Shown in pieces: positions 1 to 8,237 of a DNA stretch of 64,000 bases. Positions within the stretch are counted from its first letter, which is position 1; the number at the start of each line of letters is the position of its first letter. The notes below the pieces were generated by a model. That model saw nothing but the letters and a program-made list of their open reading frames with translations, ran no database searches and was not told the DNA's origin. The position numbers and the translations under genes are program-made. Origin of the DNA: Lutibacter oricola (GTDB lineage Bacteria; Bacteroidota; Bacteroidia; Flavobacteriales; Flavobacteriaceae); NCBI RefSeq assembly GCF_900106565.1, contig NZ_FNNJ01000001.1, positions 806,001 to 870,000 of the forward strand, written 5' to 3'.

Positions 1-509
1 AAATGAACAAACTCGTGAATAGCTGTATTTTTTTTGTCTGATTCATTTTTAAATCCGTGCTGTAAAGCTTCTTTAGAAAGTATCATAATTCCTTCCATAT
101 AACCACTTCCAACCATTCCTAAAATACGTCTATCTTCACCTTCTGTTTCAAACTCTTTATTGAAAGCATTTGGGTAAATTAAAACTTCGTTAATGTTGGT
201 GTATTTCCAATTGTTAAAACCAAAAATTGGAATTATTGCACTAGATGCTACTAAAATTTTATCGGTAATATTAACTGTAGTTTCAATTCCTGTTATTCTA
301 CAATTCAGTAAAAATTCTTGAACTTTAAACTCAAATCTATTTTTTTCTTCTGAAGAAAGCGCATTATAAAAAGTAATTTTTTGAGTTAAAATTGATCTCC
401 ACTCTTTTGGAAAAGGCTTTGTTGGTGAAATCCATTTAGCTTTGTTTTTTCGTTTCCAAACATAAAAAACCAAACCACTTAATACTATAAATGTTATTAT
501 TGGAACCAT
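1..509 (-). CDS. M90 (MtfA-like) zinc metallopeptidase, C-terminal part beyond window edge
   Basis: This is a partial gene of 169 full codons from the ATG at 509 to the left edge. The protein begins with one hydrophobic segment (about residues 2-17), followed by a conserved M90-type body containing WKYTNINEVLIYP. It ends just inside the zinc-binding motif HEFVH (about residues 165-169), which is the HExxH of gluzincin peptidases. Known relatives are MtfA of Escherichia coli and uncharacterised Bacteroidota homologues that carry an N-terminal membrane anchor. I infer a membrane-anchored peptidase. The third zinc ligand should lie outside the window. The next gene (dus) starts a short distance upstream on the same strand and may be cotranscribed. 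Confidence 0.75.
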   Translation of the reverse strand, partial: MVPIITFIVLSGLVFYVWKRKNKAKWISPTKPFPKEWRSILTQKITFYNALSSEEKNRFEFKVQEFLLNCRITGIETTVNITDKILVASSAIIPIFGFNNWKYTNINEVLIYPNAFNKEFETEGEDRRILGMVGSGYMEGIMILSKEALQHGFKNESDKKNTAIHEFVH

Positions 510-529
510 ACTATTTGTTATCTAATATT

Positions 530-1480
530 TTAAAAACCTTCATTGTAAAATATTTCTTGAACTGCTTTTTCATAATTTTTAATGTTCTTAGCTTTTTTTA
601 TTTTTTTTAAAGCTTTTGGTGTTTGTTCAAATAAAGGAATAAAGTATTCCCATAAATGGTACATTTTCAAAAGAATATGAGTTGCTCCAGATAAAGACTC
701 ACTGTATCCTTTATATAAAGTATTATGAAATTGATGCAACATCTCCAATTTGTTTTCTGGATACTCGAAAGTATTATTTTTAATCATCAAAGGTAAAAAA
801 GGGTCAGCAATAAGGCCTCTACCAATCATCCAATGGTCTATTGAAGGAAAACGCTCTTGCATTTCGTTAAATTTTGCAACAGAAGTTATATCTCCATTAT
901 AATACAGTTTGTGTTTAGTGTTTTCAACACATTGCTGAAAAGCATCTAAATTAACGCCGCCTTTGTATAATTGTTTTCCTATGCGAGCGTGAATTGCAAT
1001 GTTTTTTAAAGGATATTTATCTAAAATTGGAAGTGTTTTTAAAATTTCTTCAGCATTTTCGTAGCCTAAACGCATTTTCATAGAAACTAAAATATCACTT
1101 TCAATATGAACTTTATTTAAAATAGTATCAATTTTTTCTGGGCTATTAATTAATCCAGAGCCCATTCCGCATTTTGTAACCATTGGGTAAGGGCAACCAA
1201 GATTCCAATTTAACTCTTTGTAGCCAAGTTGTTTTACAAAATCTGCAACAAATAAAAACTCGTCTGCATTATTTGTAATTATTTGCGGTATAACTTCTAA
1301 ACCAATATTGTTTTCGGGTAAAATGTCACGCTCATAAGCAGCTTTTATTTTTAGTTTCCCGTTAAGCCTTATGTAAGGAGAATAAAAAGTGTCGATACCT
1401 CCAAAAATTTTATTTTGGGTATTTCTAAATTTAAAATCTGTAAAACCTTGTAAAGGAGATGATAATAATTTGTAGCTCAT
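530..1480 (-). CDS. dus: tRNA-dihydrouridine synthase family protein
   Basis: This flavoenzyme reduces specific uridines in the tRNA D-loop to dihydrouridine using FMN and NADPH. The 316-residue protein has the Dus TIM-barrel signatures: SPLQGFTD near the N terminus, NLGCPYP with the catalytic cysteine at about residue 96, KMRLG with a substrate-facing lysine near 135, IHARIGKQLYKGG near 163-175, and a GRGL phosphate-binding turn late in the barrel. Length matches the family. The Dus subgroup (A, B or C) and the target uridine cannot be assigned from motifs, although the short C-terminal helical domain is reminiscent of DusC. It reads in the same direction as the M90 peptidase gene, with 20 bp between them. 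Confidence 0.88.
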   Translation of the reverse strand: MSYKLLSSPLQGFTDFKFRNTQNKIFGGIDTFYSPYIRLNGKLKIKAAYERDILPENNIGLEVIPQIITNNADEFLFVADFVKQLGYKELNWNLGCPYPMVTKCGMGSGLINSPEKIDTILNKVHIESDILVSMKMRLGYENAEEILKTLPILDKYPLKNIAIHARIGKQLYKGGVNLDAFQQCVENTKHKLYYNGDITSVAKFNEMQERFPSIDHWMIGRGLIADPFLPLMIKNNTFEYPENKLEMLHQFHNTLYKGYSESLSGATHILLKMYHLWEYFIPLFEQTPKALKKIKKAKNIKNYEKAVQEIFYNEGF

Positions 1481-1651
1481 TGTTGTTGAAATTCTCCATC
1501 GTTTTGGAAAAGTTCAAAATTAACCAAAAAAAAGCATATAGAATCTATTGCTTAACAGCACATGAAATTGATTATTTAATATTAGAAAGTTGATGAAACC
1601 TTATTGTCAAAATTTAATTGCTGATTCAATTTTTAATAAACTCTAAATTAT

Positions 1652-1992
1652 TTTGGATATCGTATATTTTTTATAGGTAAAACACAAATAAAAAACATTG
1701 ATTTCTTTTGTAAGTAATCATCATATTCATTTTGTTTTTATAAATAGAAAAACTAAAGAAGTTATATGTAGTTGTTAAAATGTTAAAAAGCTGTAATATT
1801 TTTGTGCTTTTTTTAAAATATTGAAATGTTTTTAGCTCTTTTATGTAATATGTTTAAAGTAGAAATATATTGAATTTTTGGTTGTGAAAAATTAGAATTG
1901 TTGAGTAAATACGAATAATAATATTTTGTAAAAAACATTAAAATGTAATAATAACTAAGAATATGTGAAAAACTTCTTTGGGTATCGTATAT
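1652..1992 (+). repeat. Pair of 16-base direct repeats upstream of leuC
   Basis: TTTGGATATCGTATAT at 1652-1667 and TTTGGGTATCGTATAT at 1977-1992 differ at one base and lie 325 bp apart. The core ATATCGTATA recurs in inverted orientation at 4341-4350, immediately before the leuA-like start. Function is unknown. Sites for a regulator of the leucine operon are one possibility, and chance in AT-rich DNA is the alternative for the short core. Confidence 0.4.
1772..1804 (+). promoter_or_regulatory. Candidate distal promoter of the leu operon
   Basis: TTG at 1772-1774 and TATTTTTG at 1797-1804 are separated by 22 bp and fit the Bacteroidota pattern TTG-N17-23-TAnnTTTG. If used, the leuC transcript would carry a leader of about 300 bases. 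Confidence 0.33.
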
Positions 1993-2006
1993 AAATAATA
2001 ATTAAA

Positions 2007-2036
2007 TTGAGAAGACTATAGTTTTTTTTAAATTTG
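2007..2036 (+). promoter_or_regulatory. Promoter of leuCDAB operon
   Basis: TTG at 2007-2009, a 19-bp spacer and TAAATTTG at 2029-2036 match the Bacteroidota housekeeping promoter exactly. Transcription would start near 2040, about 60 bases before the leuC ATG. Confidence 0.7.
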
Positions 2037-2102
2037 CTGCCATTGTTTTAACTATAGAACTATCTATGGTTGTATTTATACATAAAATTAAAATTAAGAT
2101 TA

Positions 2103-3497
2103 ATGAGTACTACATTATTTGATAAAGTATGGGATTCGCATGTTGTTCGTAAAATTAAAGACGGACCAGATGTGTTTTTTATTGATAGACATTTAATTCA
2201 CGAAGTTACAAGCCCTGTAGCCTTTTTAGGGTTAAAAGAAAGAAACAATTCAGTATTATTTTCAGGTCGTACATTTGCTACAGCAGATCATAATACCCCA
2301 ACAATTAACCAACATTTACCAGTTGAAGATCCGTTATCGGCTAATCAATTAAAAGCCTTAGAAGAAAACTCTGCAGAGTGGGGAATTTCTCATTGGGGAT
2401 TAGGTCACCAAAATAATGGTATTGTTCACGTTGTAGGGCCAGAAAATGGAATTACACTACCTGGAGCAACAATTGTTTGTGGAGATTCACATACATCTAC
2501 ACACGGTGCTTTTGGTGCAATTGCTTTTGGTATTGGTACTTCAGAAGTTGAAATGGTATTGACTTCACAATGTATTATGCAGCCAAAACCTAAAAAAATG
2601 AGAATTAACATTACTGGTGAACTTGGTTTAGGAGTTACTCCAAAGGATGTTGCATTATTCATTATATCTAAATTAACTACATCTGGTGCTACTGGTTATT
2701 TTGTTGAATATGCAGGTGATGTATTCAAACAAATGTCTATGGAAGGCCGTATGACTGTTTGTAATTTAAGTATTGAAATGGGTGCTCGTGGAGGTATTAT
2801 TGCTCCAGATGAAAAAACATTTGAGTATGTAAAAGGTCGTCCGTTAGCTCCAAAAGGTGCAGATTGGGATAAAGCAATGACTTATTGGGAAACGTTAACA
2901 ACAGATGAAGATGCTGTGTTTGACAAAGAGTTGACTTTTAGTGCAAGTGATATTGAACCTATGATTACTTACGGTACAAATCCGGGTATGGGAACAGGTA
3001 TTTCAAACAATATTCCAAGTGCAGATCAGGTTGAAGGTGGAGAAGCTACTTACAAAAAATCGTTAGATTATATGGGGTATGCTGAAGGTGAAGCTATGAT
3101 TGGTAAACACGTAGATTACGTATTTATTGGAAGTTGTACCAATGGTAGAATTGAAGATTTTAGAGCGTTTGCATCTATAGTAAAAGGAAAAAAGAAAGCA
3201 GATAATATAACAGCTTGGTTAGTGCCAGGTTCTCATATTGTTGAAGCAAAAATAAAAGAAGAAGGTTTATTAGATATTTTCCACGAAGCTGGATTTGTAT
3301 TGCGTGAACCAGGATGTTCTGCTTGTTTAGCAATGAACGATGATAAGGTTCCTGCAGGAAAAGTTGCAGTAAGTACTTCAAACAGAAACTTTGAAGGACG
3401 TCAAGGACCAGGATCAAAAACATTATTAGCAAGTCCACTAGTTGCTGCTGCTACAGCTGTAACAGGAGTTGTAACTGATCCAAGAACATTGTTGTAA
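2103..3497 (+). CDS. leuC: 3-isopropylmalate dehydratase large subunit
   Basis: LeuC pairs with LeuD to isomerise 2-isopropylmalate to 3-isopropylmalate in leucine biosynthesis. I chose the ATG at 2103 because the protein then begins [15 protein letters not shown] as in the family. An upstream TTG at 2070 would add only a lysine-rich, unconserved stretch. The 464-residue protein has the aconitase-family cluster ligands: one cysteine in FIGSCTNGR and two in GCSACLAMN, together binding a 4Fe-4S cluster. [15 protein letters not shown] is also typical. The gene is first in the operon leuC-leuD-leuA-like-leuB, with the matched promoter directly upstream. Confidence 0.96.
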   Translation: MSTTLFDKVWDSHVVRKIKDGPDVFFIDRHLIHEVTSPVAFLGLKERNNSVLFSGRTFATADHNTPTINQHLPVEDPLSANQLKALEENSAEWGISHWGLGHQNNGIVHVVGPENGITLPGATIVCGDSHTSTHGAFGAIAFGIGTSEVEMVLTSQCIMQPKPKKMRINITGELGLGVTPKDVALFIISKLTTSGATGYFVEYAGDVFKQMSMEGRMTVCNLSIEMGARGGIIAPDEKTFEYVKGRPLAPKGADWDKAMTYWETLTTDEDAVFDKELTFSASDIEPMITYGTNPGMGTGISNNIPSADQVEGGEATYKKSLDYMGYAEGEAMIGKHVDYVFIGSCTNGRIEDFRAFASIVKGKKKADNITAWLVPGSHIVEAKIKEEGLLDIFHEAGFVLREPGCSACLAMNDDKVPAGKVAVSTSNRNFEGRQGPGSKTLLASPLVAAATAVTGVVTDPRTLL

Positions 3498-3589
3498 TTG
3501 AAAGATTGAAAATTAAAAAATTAAATGTTTAGGTTTTTCTTGTTTAATAAAACTAACAACTAAAAACCAAGAACTAAAAACTAAACAAA
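3498..3589 (+). repeat. Low-complexity A/C-rich spacer with repeated AACTAAAAAC units
   Basis: Positions 3551-3586 contain repeated variants of AACTAAAAAC or AACTAACAAC directly before leuD. The leuC-leuD gap is unusually long for two subunits of one enzyme. I see no promoter match, so the stretch may be an unstructured translation leader. Confidence 0.4.
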
Positions 3590-4186
3590 ATGGCTTACGA
3601 TAAATTCGAAATATTAAAAAGTTCTGCGGTTCCATTACCAATAGAAAACGTAGACACAGACCAAATAATTCCAGCTCGTTTCTTAAAAGCAACAGAGCGT
3701 AAAGGATTTGGAGATAACTTATTTAGAGATTGGAGATACAATCCAGATAATACACCAAAAGAACAATTTGTTTTAAACAACCCAACATATTCAGGGAAAA
3801 TATTAGTTGGTGGTAAAAACTTCGGTTCAGGTTCATCTAGAGAGCACGCAGCTTGGGCAGTATACGATTATGGATTTCGTTGTGTAGTATCTAGTTTCTT
3901 TGCTGATATTTTTAGAGGAAACTGTTTAAATATTGGTGTTTTACCAGTTCAGGTAAGTGCTGAATTTTTAGATAAAATATTTAAAGCAATTGAAGCAGAC
4001 CCTAATACAGAATTAGAAATTGATTTACCAAAACAAACTATTACTTTATTAGTTACTGGTGAGCAAGAATCTTTTGATATTAATGGGTACAAGAAAGAGA
4101 ATATGTTAAATGGTTTTGATGATATTGACTATTTAACAAAAATGAAAGATGAAATAAAAGACTTTGCTGATAAAAGACCATTCTAA
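3590..4186 (+). CDS. leuD: 3-isopropylmalate dehydratase small subunit
   Basis: LeuD is the swivel-domain subunit that completes the active site of isopropylmalate isomerase with LeuC. The 198-residue protein has the family signatures VDTDQIIPARFLK near residues 21-33 and the substrate-phosphate/carboxylate loop NFGSGSSREHAAWA near 77-90, followed by the F-x-N-C-x-N-I-G segment. Length is normal for the bacterial form. It lies 92 bp after leuC and 169 bp before the leuA-like gene in the same direction, so all four leu genes are probably cotranscribed in spite of the long spacers. Confidence 0.96.
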   Translation: MAYDKFEILKSSAVPLPIENVDTDQIIPARFLKATERKGFGDNLFRDWRYNPDNTPKEQFVLNNPTYSGKILVGGKNFGSGSSREHAAWAVYDYGFRCVVSSFFADIFRGNCLNIGVLPVQVSAEFLDKIFKAIEADPNTELEIDLPKQTITLLVTGEQESFDINGYKKENMLNGFDDIDYLTKMKDEIKDFADKRPF

Positions 4187-4355
4187 AAGGTTTTTTAAAT
4201 CGTTAGGCTGAACTTGTTTCAGCATCTCATCATTATTAGGTAACAAATAATGTGATAACCTGAATTAAGTATAGGTTGATGAGATTTATTTTTTAGAAGC
4301 AAAAACGAAATTTGTCATTCCTGCGAAGGCAGGAATCTATTATACGATATAATAA
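4187..4355 (+). repeat. Structured spacer with two short interspersed palindromes, leuD-leuA
   Basis: The spacer contains a hairpin GCTGAA/TTCAGC at 4207-4223, a long-range pairing ATCTCATCA (4224-4232) with TGATGAGAT (4277-4285), and a palindrome ATTCCT-N8-AGGAAT at 4317-4336. The last has the same layout as the dRS3 repeat family of Neisseria (ATTCCC-N8-GGGAAT). I recall similar short repeats in many flavobacterial genomes, but have not searched. Confidence 0.5.
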
Positions 4356-5876
4356 ATGTCAAAAAGAAAAATTGAAATAATGGATACTACACTCCGTGAT
4401 GGTGAACAAACATCAGGAGTGTCATTTCCTTCAGCAGAAAAACTTACCATAGCAAAATTGTTATTGGAAGAGTTAAATGTTGATAGAATTGAAGTAGCAT
4501 CTGCCAGAGTTTCTGAAGGTGAGTTTCAGGCTGTTAAAGCAATAACAGATTGGGCAAATGAAAATGGATATATCAATAGAATTGAAATGTTAACTTTTGT
4601 TGATGGTGGAAGATCTATTGAATGGATGGACAAAGCTGGAGCAAAAGTTCAGAATTTATTAACTAAAGGTTCATTAAATCATTTAACACATCAACTAAAA
4701 AAAACTCCAGAACAACATTTTGCTGAAATAAAAAATGTTGTAGAATTGGCTCAAAATGCTGGAATTAAAACCAATGTTTATTTAGAAGATTGGAGTAATG
4801 GAATGCACAATTCACCTGAGTATGTTTTTCAATTTTTAGATTTTTTAGAAACACTTTCTTTAGAAAGAATTTTATTGCCAGATACTTTAGGAGTATTAAC
4901 ACACAATGAAACCTTTGATTATTTTTCAAAAATAACAGCTAAATATCCAAATACACATTTCGATTTTCACGCTCATAACGATTATGATTTGGGTGTGGCA
5001 AATGTTATGGAATCTATAAAAGCTGGAGCTAGCGGTTTACATTTAACTGTAAACGGAATGGGTGAGCGTGCTGGAAACGCACCAATGGCTAGTGTAATTG
5101 CTGTTATAAACGATTTTTTTAAAGATGAAGTTGAAATTCAAGTTAAAGAAACTTCGTTATACTCAGTAAGTAAAATTATTGAAACTTTTTCAGGAATTAG
5201 AATTCCTTCAAACAAGCCAATTGTTGGAGATAATGTTTTTACACAAACTGCTGGAATTCACGCAGATGGTGATAATAAAAATAACTTGTATTTTAACGAT
5301 TTAATGCCAGAGCGTTTTGGTAGAAAACGTAAATATGCATTAGGTAAAACTTCTGGAAAAGCTAATATTGAAAAGAATTTACAAGAACTTGGTTTAGAGT
5401 TAGATCAGGTTGATTTGTTAAAAGTAACAGAGCGAATTATTGAGCTTGGAGATAAAAAAGAATTAGTTACCAAAGAAGATTTACCATACATTATTTCTGA
5501 TGTATTGGATAGTAGTTTGTATGAAGAGCGAATTACAGTTGAATCGTACGTGTTAACCCATTCAAAAGGTTTAAAACCATCTACAACAGTTGCTGTTAAG
5601 ATTGACGGCGATTTGTATGAGGAACACGCGCAAGGTGATGGACAGTTTGATGCTTTTATGAATGCGTTGAGAAAATTGTACAAAAAGAAAAATATGACAA
5701 TGCCTAGCTTAGTAGATTATGCAGTTCGTATTCCTCCAGGAAGTACTTCCGCAGCACTTTGCGAAACTATTATTACTTGGGAGAGTGATTCAAATAAATT
5801 TATAACACGTGGTTTGGATTGCGATCAAACGGTATCTGCAATTAAAGCAACTCAAAAAATGTTAAATATTAGATAA
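4356..5876 (+). CDS. 2-isopropylmalate synthase / citramalate synthase family enzyme with regulatory domain
   Basis: This DRE-TIM metallolyase family enzyme condenses acetyl-CoA with a 2-oxoacid. The 506-residue protein opens with DTTLRDGEQTSG (about residues 10-21). It has the metal-binding HAHNDYDLGVAN and the GMGERAGNAP signature, and a C-terminal LeuA-type dimer regulatory domain from about residue 390. Its place between leuD and leuB argues for a role in leucine synthesis. The SGVSF variant after the DGEQ motif and the length near 500 residues also occur in citramalate synthase-like groups, so pyruvate instead of 2-oxoisovalerate is a possible substrate. The regulatory domain suggests feedback control by leucine or isoleucine. 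Confidence 0.85.
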   Translation: MSKRKIEIMDTTLRDGEQTSGVSFPSAEKLTIAKLLLEELNVDRIEVASARVSEGEFQAVKAITDWANENGYINRIEMLTFVDGGRSIEWMDKAGAKVQNLLTKGSLNHLTHQLKKTPEQHFAEIKNVVELAQNAGIKTNVYLEDWSNGMHNSPEYVFQFLDFLETLSLERILLPDTLGVLTHNETFDYFSKITAKYPNTHFDFHAHNDYDLGVANVMESIKAGASGLHLTVNGMGERAGNAPMASVIAVINDFFKDEVEIQVKETSLYSVSKIIETFSGIRIPSNKPIVGDNVFTQTAGIHADGDNKNNLYFNDLMPERFGRKRKYALGKTSGKANIEKNLQELGLELDQVDLLKVTERIIELGDKKELVTKEDLPYIISDVLDSSLYEERITVESYVLTHSKGLKPSTTVAVKIDGDLYEEHAQGDGQFDAFMNALRKLYKKKNMTMPSLVDYAVRIPPGSTSAALCETIITWESDSNKFITRGLDCDQTVSAIKATQKMLNIR

Positions 5877-5885
5877 GTTTAAAGT

Positions 5886-5907
5886 GGTGGCTGAGCTATG
5901 TCGAAGC
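5886..5907 (+). repeat. Short interspersed repeat-like sequence after leuA
   Basis: The 22-base stretch begins GGTGGCTGAGC and ends GTCGAAGC in the 102-bp spacer between the leuA-like gene and leuB. Its reverse complement resembles a TTCGAC...GCTCAGCCACC repeat that I recall from many flavobacterial genomes. It is the third distinct repeat-like sequence in spacers of this operon. The assignment is from memory. Confidence 0.35.
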
Positions 5908-5978
5908 TGAAAATTTAAATTTATAAACCTTTTGAAATTAGAAATAAAGAACAAACAAAAAATTAAAATTAAAGAATA

Positions 5979-7034
5979 ATGAAATTAAATATAGCACTTT
6001 TAGCAGGAGACGGAATTGGACCAGAAGTGATAGATCAGGCTGTGAAAGTTTGTGATGTTGTAGCAACAAAATTTAATCATGAAATTACTTGGAAGCCAGC
6101 TTTAACTGGTGCTGCAGCTATTGATGCAGTTGGTGAACCTTATCCAGATGAAACTCACGAAATTTGTAAAAATTCAGATGCTGTTTTATTCGGTGCAATT
6201 GGACATCCTCGCTTTGATAATGATCCTTCAGCTAAAGTTCGTCCAGAACAAGGATTGTTAAAAATGCGTAAAGCTTTAGGTTTATTTGCAAACGTTCGTC
6301 CAACATTTACATTTCCTTCATTATTAGAAAAATCTCCTTTAAAAAGAGAGCGTATTGAAGGTACAGATTTAGTTTTTTTACGTGAATTAACTGGAGGAAT
6401 TTACTTTGGTGAAAAGGGTAGAAGAGACGGCGGAGAAACTGCTTTTGATAACTGTGTTTATACAAGAGAAGAAGTACAACGTTTGGCTAAAAAAGGTTTT
6501 GAATTAGCAATGACACGTTCTAAAAAATTATGTTGTGTTGATAAAGCAAATGTATTAGAAACTTCACGTTTATGGAGAGAAACTGTACAAGCAATGGAAA
6601 AAGATTATCCGGAAGTTGAGGTTTCTTATGAATTTGTAGATGCAGTTGCAATGCGTTTAGTTCAATGGCCAAATAGTTACGATGTTTTAATTACTGAAAA
6701 TTTATTTGGAGATATTTTAACTGATGAAGCTTCTGTAATTTCAGGTTCTATGGGATTAATGCCATCGGCATCTTTAGGTTCTGATATTGGTTTATTTGAG
6801 CCAATTCACGGTTCATACCCACAAGCAACAGGAAAAAACATTGCAAACCCAATGGCAACAGTTTTATCTGCAGCAATGATGTTTGAAAACTTTGGTTTAC
6901 AAGAAGAAGGTAAAGCAATTAGAGAAGCAGTAAACAAAGCTTTAAATGAAGGTGTTGTTACTGAAGATTTAGCTGAAGGTGGAAAAGCTTACGGAACAAG
7001 CGAAGTAGGTGATTGGTTAGCAGCTAACGTATAA
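5979..7034 (+). CDS. leuB: 3-isopropylmalate dehydrogenase
   Basis: LeuB oxidatively decarboxylates 3-isopropylmalate to 4-methyl-2-oxopentanoate using NAD and a divalent metal. The 351-residue protein has GDGIGPEV at about residues 10-17, the LLKMRKALGLFANVRP segment with substrate-binding arginines, VDKANVLETSRLW, and the metal-binding LFGDILTDEAS near residues 243-253. Length is standard. It is the last gene of the operon and is followed at once by a strong terminator. LeuB has the expected Glu in RELTGGIYFGEKGRR, which distinguishes it from isocitrate dehydrogenases. Confidence 0.96.
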   Translation: MKLNIALLAGDGIGPEVIDQAVKVCDVVATKFNHEITWKPALTGAAAIDAVGEPYPDETHEICKNSDAVLFGAIGHPRFDNDPSAKVRPEQGLLKMRKALGLFANVRPTFTFPSLLEKSPLKRERIEGTDLVFLRELTGGIYFGEKGRRDGGETAFDNCVYTREEVQRLAKKGFELAMTRSKKLCCVDKANVLETSRLWRETVQAMEKDYPEVEVSYEFVDAVAMRLVQWPNSYDVLITENLFGDILTDEASVISGSMGLMPSASLGSDIGLFEPIHGSYPQATGKNIANPMATVLSAAMMFENFGLQEEGKAIREAVNKALNEGVVTEDLAEGGKAYGTSEVGDWLAANV

Positions 7035-7054
7035 TAAACTTTAATAAAATTTTT

Positions 7055-7087
7055 AAAGCCATTTTCTTAATTGAAAATGGCTTTTTT
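7055..7087 (+). terminator. Rho-independent terminator of the leu operon
   Basis: A perfect 12-bp stem, AAAGCCATTTTC paired with GAAAATGGCTTT, encloses the loop TTAATT and runs into a T tract. Confidence 0.9.
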
Positions 7088-7173
7088 ATTTAATAAAAAA
7101 TGAATTAAAGTTAATTTTTATACTTAATTAATAATATTATCATTGATAAATAAGTTAATAAGTATAAATATTT

Positions 7174-7181
7174 TATATTTG
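7174..7181 (+). promoter_or_regulatory. -7 element for PorP/SprF gene
   Basis: TATATTTG at 7174-7181 matches TAnnTTTG exactly, 18 bp before the ATG. No well-spaced TTG is present upstream, so only the -7 half is supported. Confidence 0.45.
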
Positions 7182-7199
7182 GGAATTATAATTTAAGAA

Positions 7200-8171
7200 A
7201 TGAAAAAGTTTAAGCTAATTATTGTTTGTTTTATGTTAATTGCTCCTTTATTTTTAAAGGCTCAAGAAACATTACCAATATATTCAGATTATTTATCAGA
7301 TAATGTGTATTTAGTACATCCTTCTGCTGCTGGTATTGGAAATTGTGGTAAAATTCGATTAACTGCACGTAGCCAATGGGCAGGTATAGATGATGCACCA
7401 AGTTTACAAACATTAAGTGCGCATACAAGAGTTGGTACCAATGCAGGTGTTGGGTTAATACTTTTTAACGATAAGAATGGTTATCACTCTCAACAAGGTG
7501 TTCAAGCAACATATGCTTACCATATTGATTTAGCTCGACCAGATGAAATAAATCAATTATCATTTGGTATGAGTTTAATGGCGGTTAATAACAGTGTAGA
7601 TGAAAGAACGTTTGTAATTTCAGATCCTGTTATTTCTCAAATTATTAGAAGTGAAAGTTATTTTAATGCAGACTTTAGTATGGCATACCATAATAAAGGG
7701 TTTTTCTCTTATTTTACAGCAAAAAATATTATGCTAAGTGCTAGAAGTTTGTATAATGATAGATTTGAATCTTTAAACTTAAGAAGATACTTAGTAACAT
7801 TAGGTTATTATTTCGGTCAAGGAAAAAGTTTTCAATTAGAGCCATCTGTTATGGCACAGTCTATTGAAAGAACAGGAGAAAAGTTTGTAGATTTTAACTT
7901 AAAAGCTTACAAGCAAGTTGCAGAATCTCAAATTTGGGCAGCAATTTCTTACAGACAAGGTTTTGATAATGCAAATACAGAGGAACTTAGTTATTTAACT
8001 CCAATTGTTGGTATAAATTTTAGAAATATGATGATGTCTTATACATACACAAAACAATCTGGAGATATTTTGTTTGATGATGCTGGTTATCATCAAATTT
8101 CATTAGGATTTAATTTTGGCTGTAGAGAACCAAGGCGAAGTGGATGTCCTAATATAAACGCATCATTTTAA
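7200..8171 (+). CDS. PorP/SprF family type IX secretion outer-membrane protein
   Basis: The 323-residue protein has a signal peptide ending near LKAQE. It then has the PorP/SprF hallmark N terminus LPIYSDYLSDNVYLVHPSAAG, which introduces a beta-barrel that the T9SS uses to anchor cell-surface adhesins or the secretion machinery. In gliding Flavobacteriia many paralogues sit next to large adhesin genes such as sprB; none is adjacent here, so this is an orphan copy. Alternating aromatic and polar residues in the second half (SYTYTKQSGDILF) fit barrel strands. It is a single-gene unit between two terminators. Which adhesin it serves is unknown. Confidence 0.83.
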   Translation: MKKFKLIIVCFMLIAPLFLKAQETLPIYSDYLSDNVYLVHPSAAGIGNCGKIRLTARSQWAGIDDAPSLQTLSAHTRVGTNAGVGLILFNDKNGYHSQQGVQATYAYHIDLARPDEINQLSFGMSLMAVNNSVDERTFVISDPVISQIIRSESYFNADFSMAYHNKGFFSYFTAKNIMLSARSLYNDRFESLNLRRYLVTLGYYFGQGKSFQLEPSVMAQSIERTGEKFVDFNLKAYKQVAESQIWAAISYRQGFDNANTEELSYLTPIVGINFRNMMMSYTYTKQSGDILFDDAGYHQISLGFNFGCREPRRSGCPNINASF

Positions 8172-8180
8172 TAAAAAATT

Positions 8181-8218
8181 AAAAAAGAAGTTTACTTTTA
8201 AGTAAACTTCTTTTTTTT
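8181..8218. terminator. Bidirectional terminator between PorP/SprF and VWA genes
   Basis: GAAGTTTACTT (8187-8197) pairs perfectly with AAGTAAACTTC (8200-8210). Flanking A and T runs extend the stem and provide a T tract on both strands, serving the two convergent genes. Confidence 0.88.
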
Positions 8219-8237
8219 CAATCAAATAGCATAGCAA

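Larger units (their letters stand above)
1481..2102. other. Long AT-rich non-coding region upstream of leuC
   Basis: About 620 bases separate the divergent dus and leuC genes. I see no credible gene on either strand. It holds a near-exact 16-base direct repeat (1652-1667 and 1977-1992), a strong promoter match just before leuC, a weaker one about 230 bp further upstream, and long A/T runs. I see no leucine-codon leader peptide and no T-box-like structure. Confidence 0.6.

Noticed and set aside
1481-2006. tRNA, T-box or leader-peptide attenuator upstream of leuC
   Set aside because: No cloverleaf, no run of leucine codons after a start and no terminator/antiterminator pair are visible.
2070-2102. 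Upstream TTG start that would lengthen LeuC by 11 residues
   Set aside because: The extra stretch is lysine/leucine-rich and unlike the family; the ATG at 2103 gives the standard N terminus.
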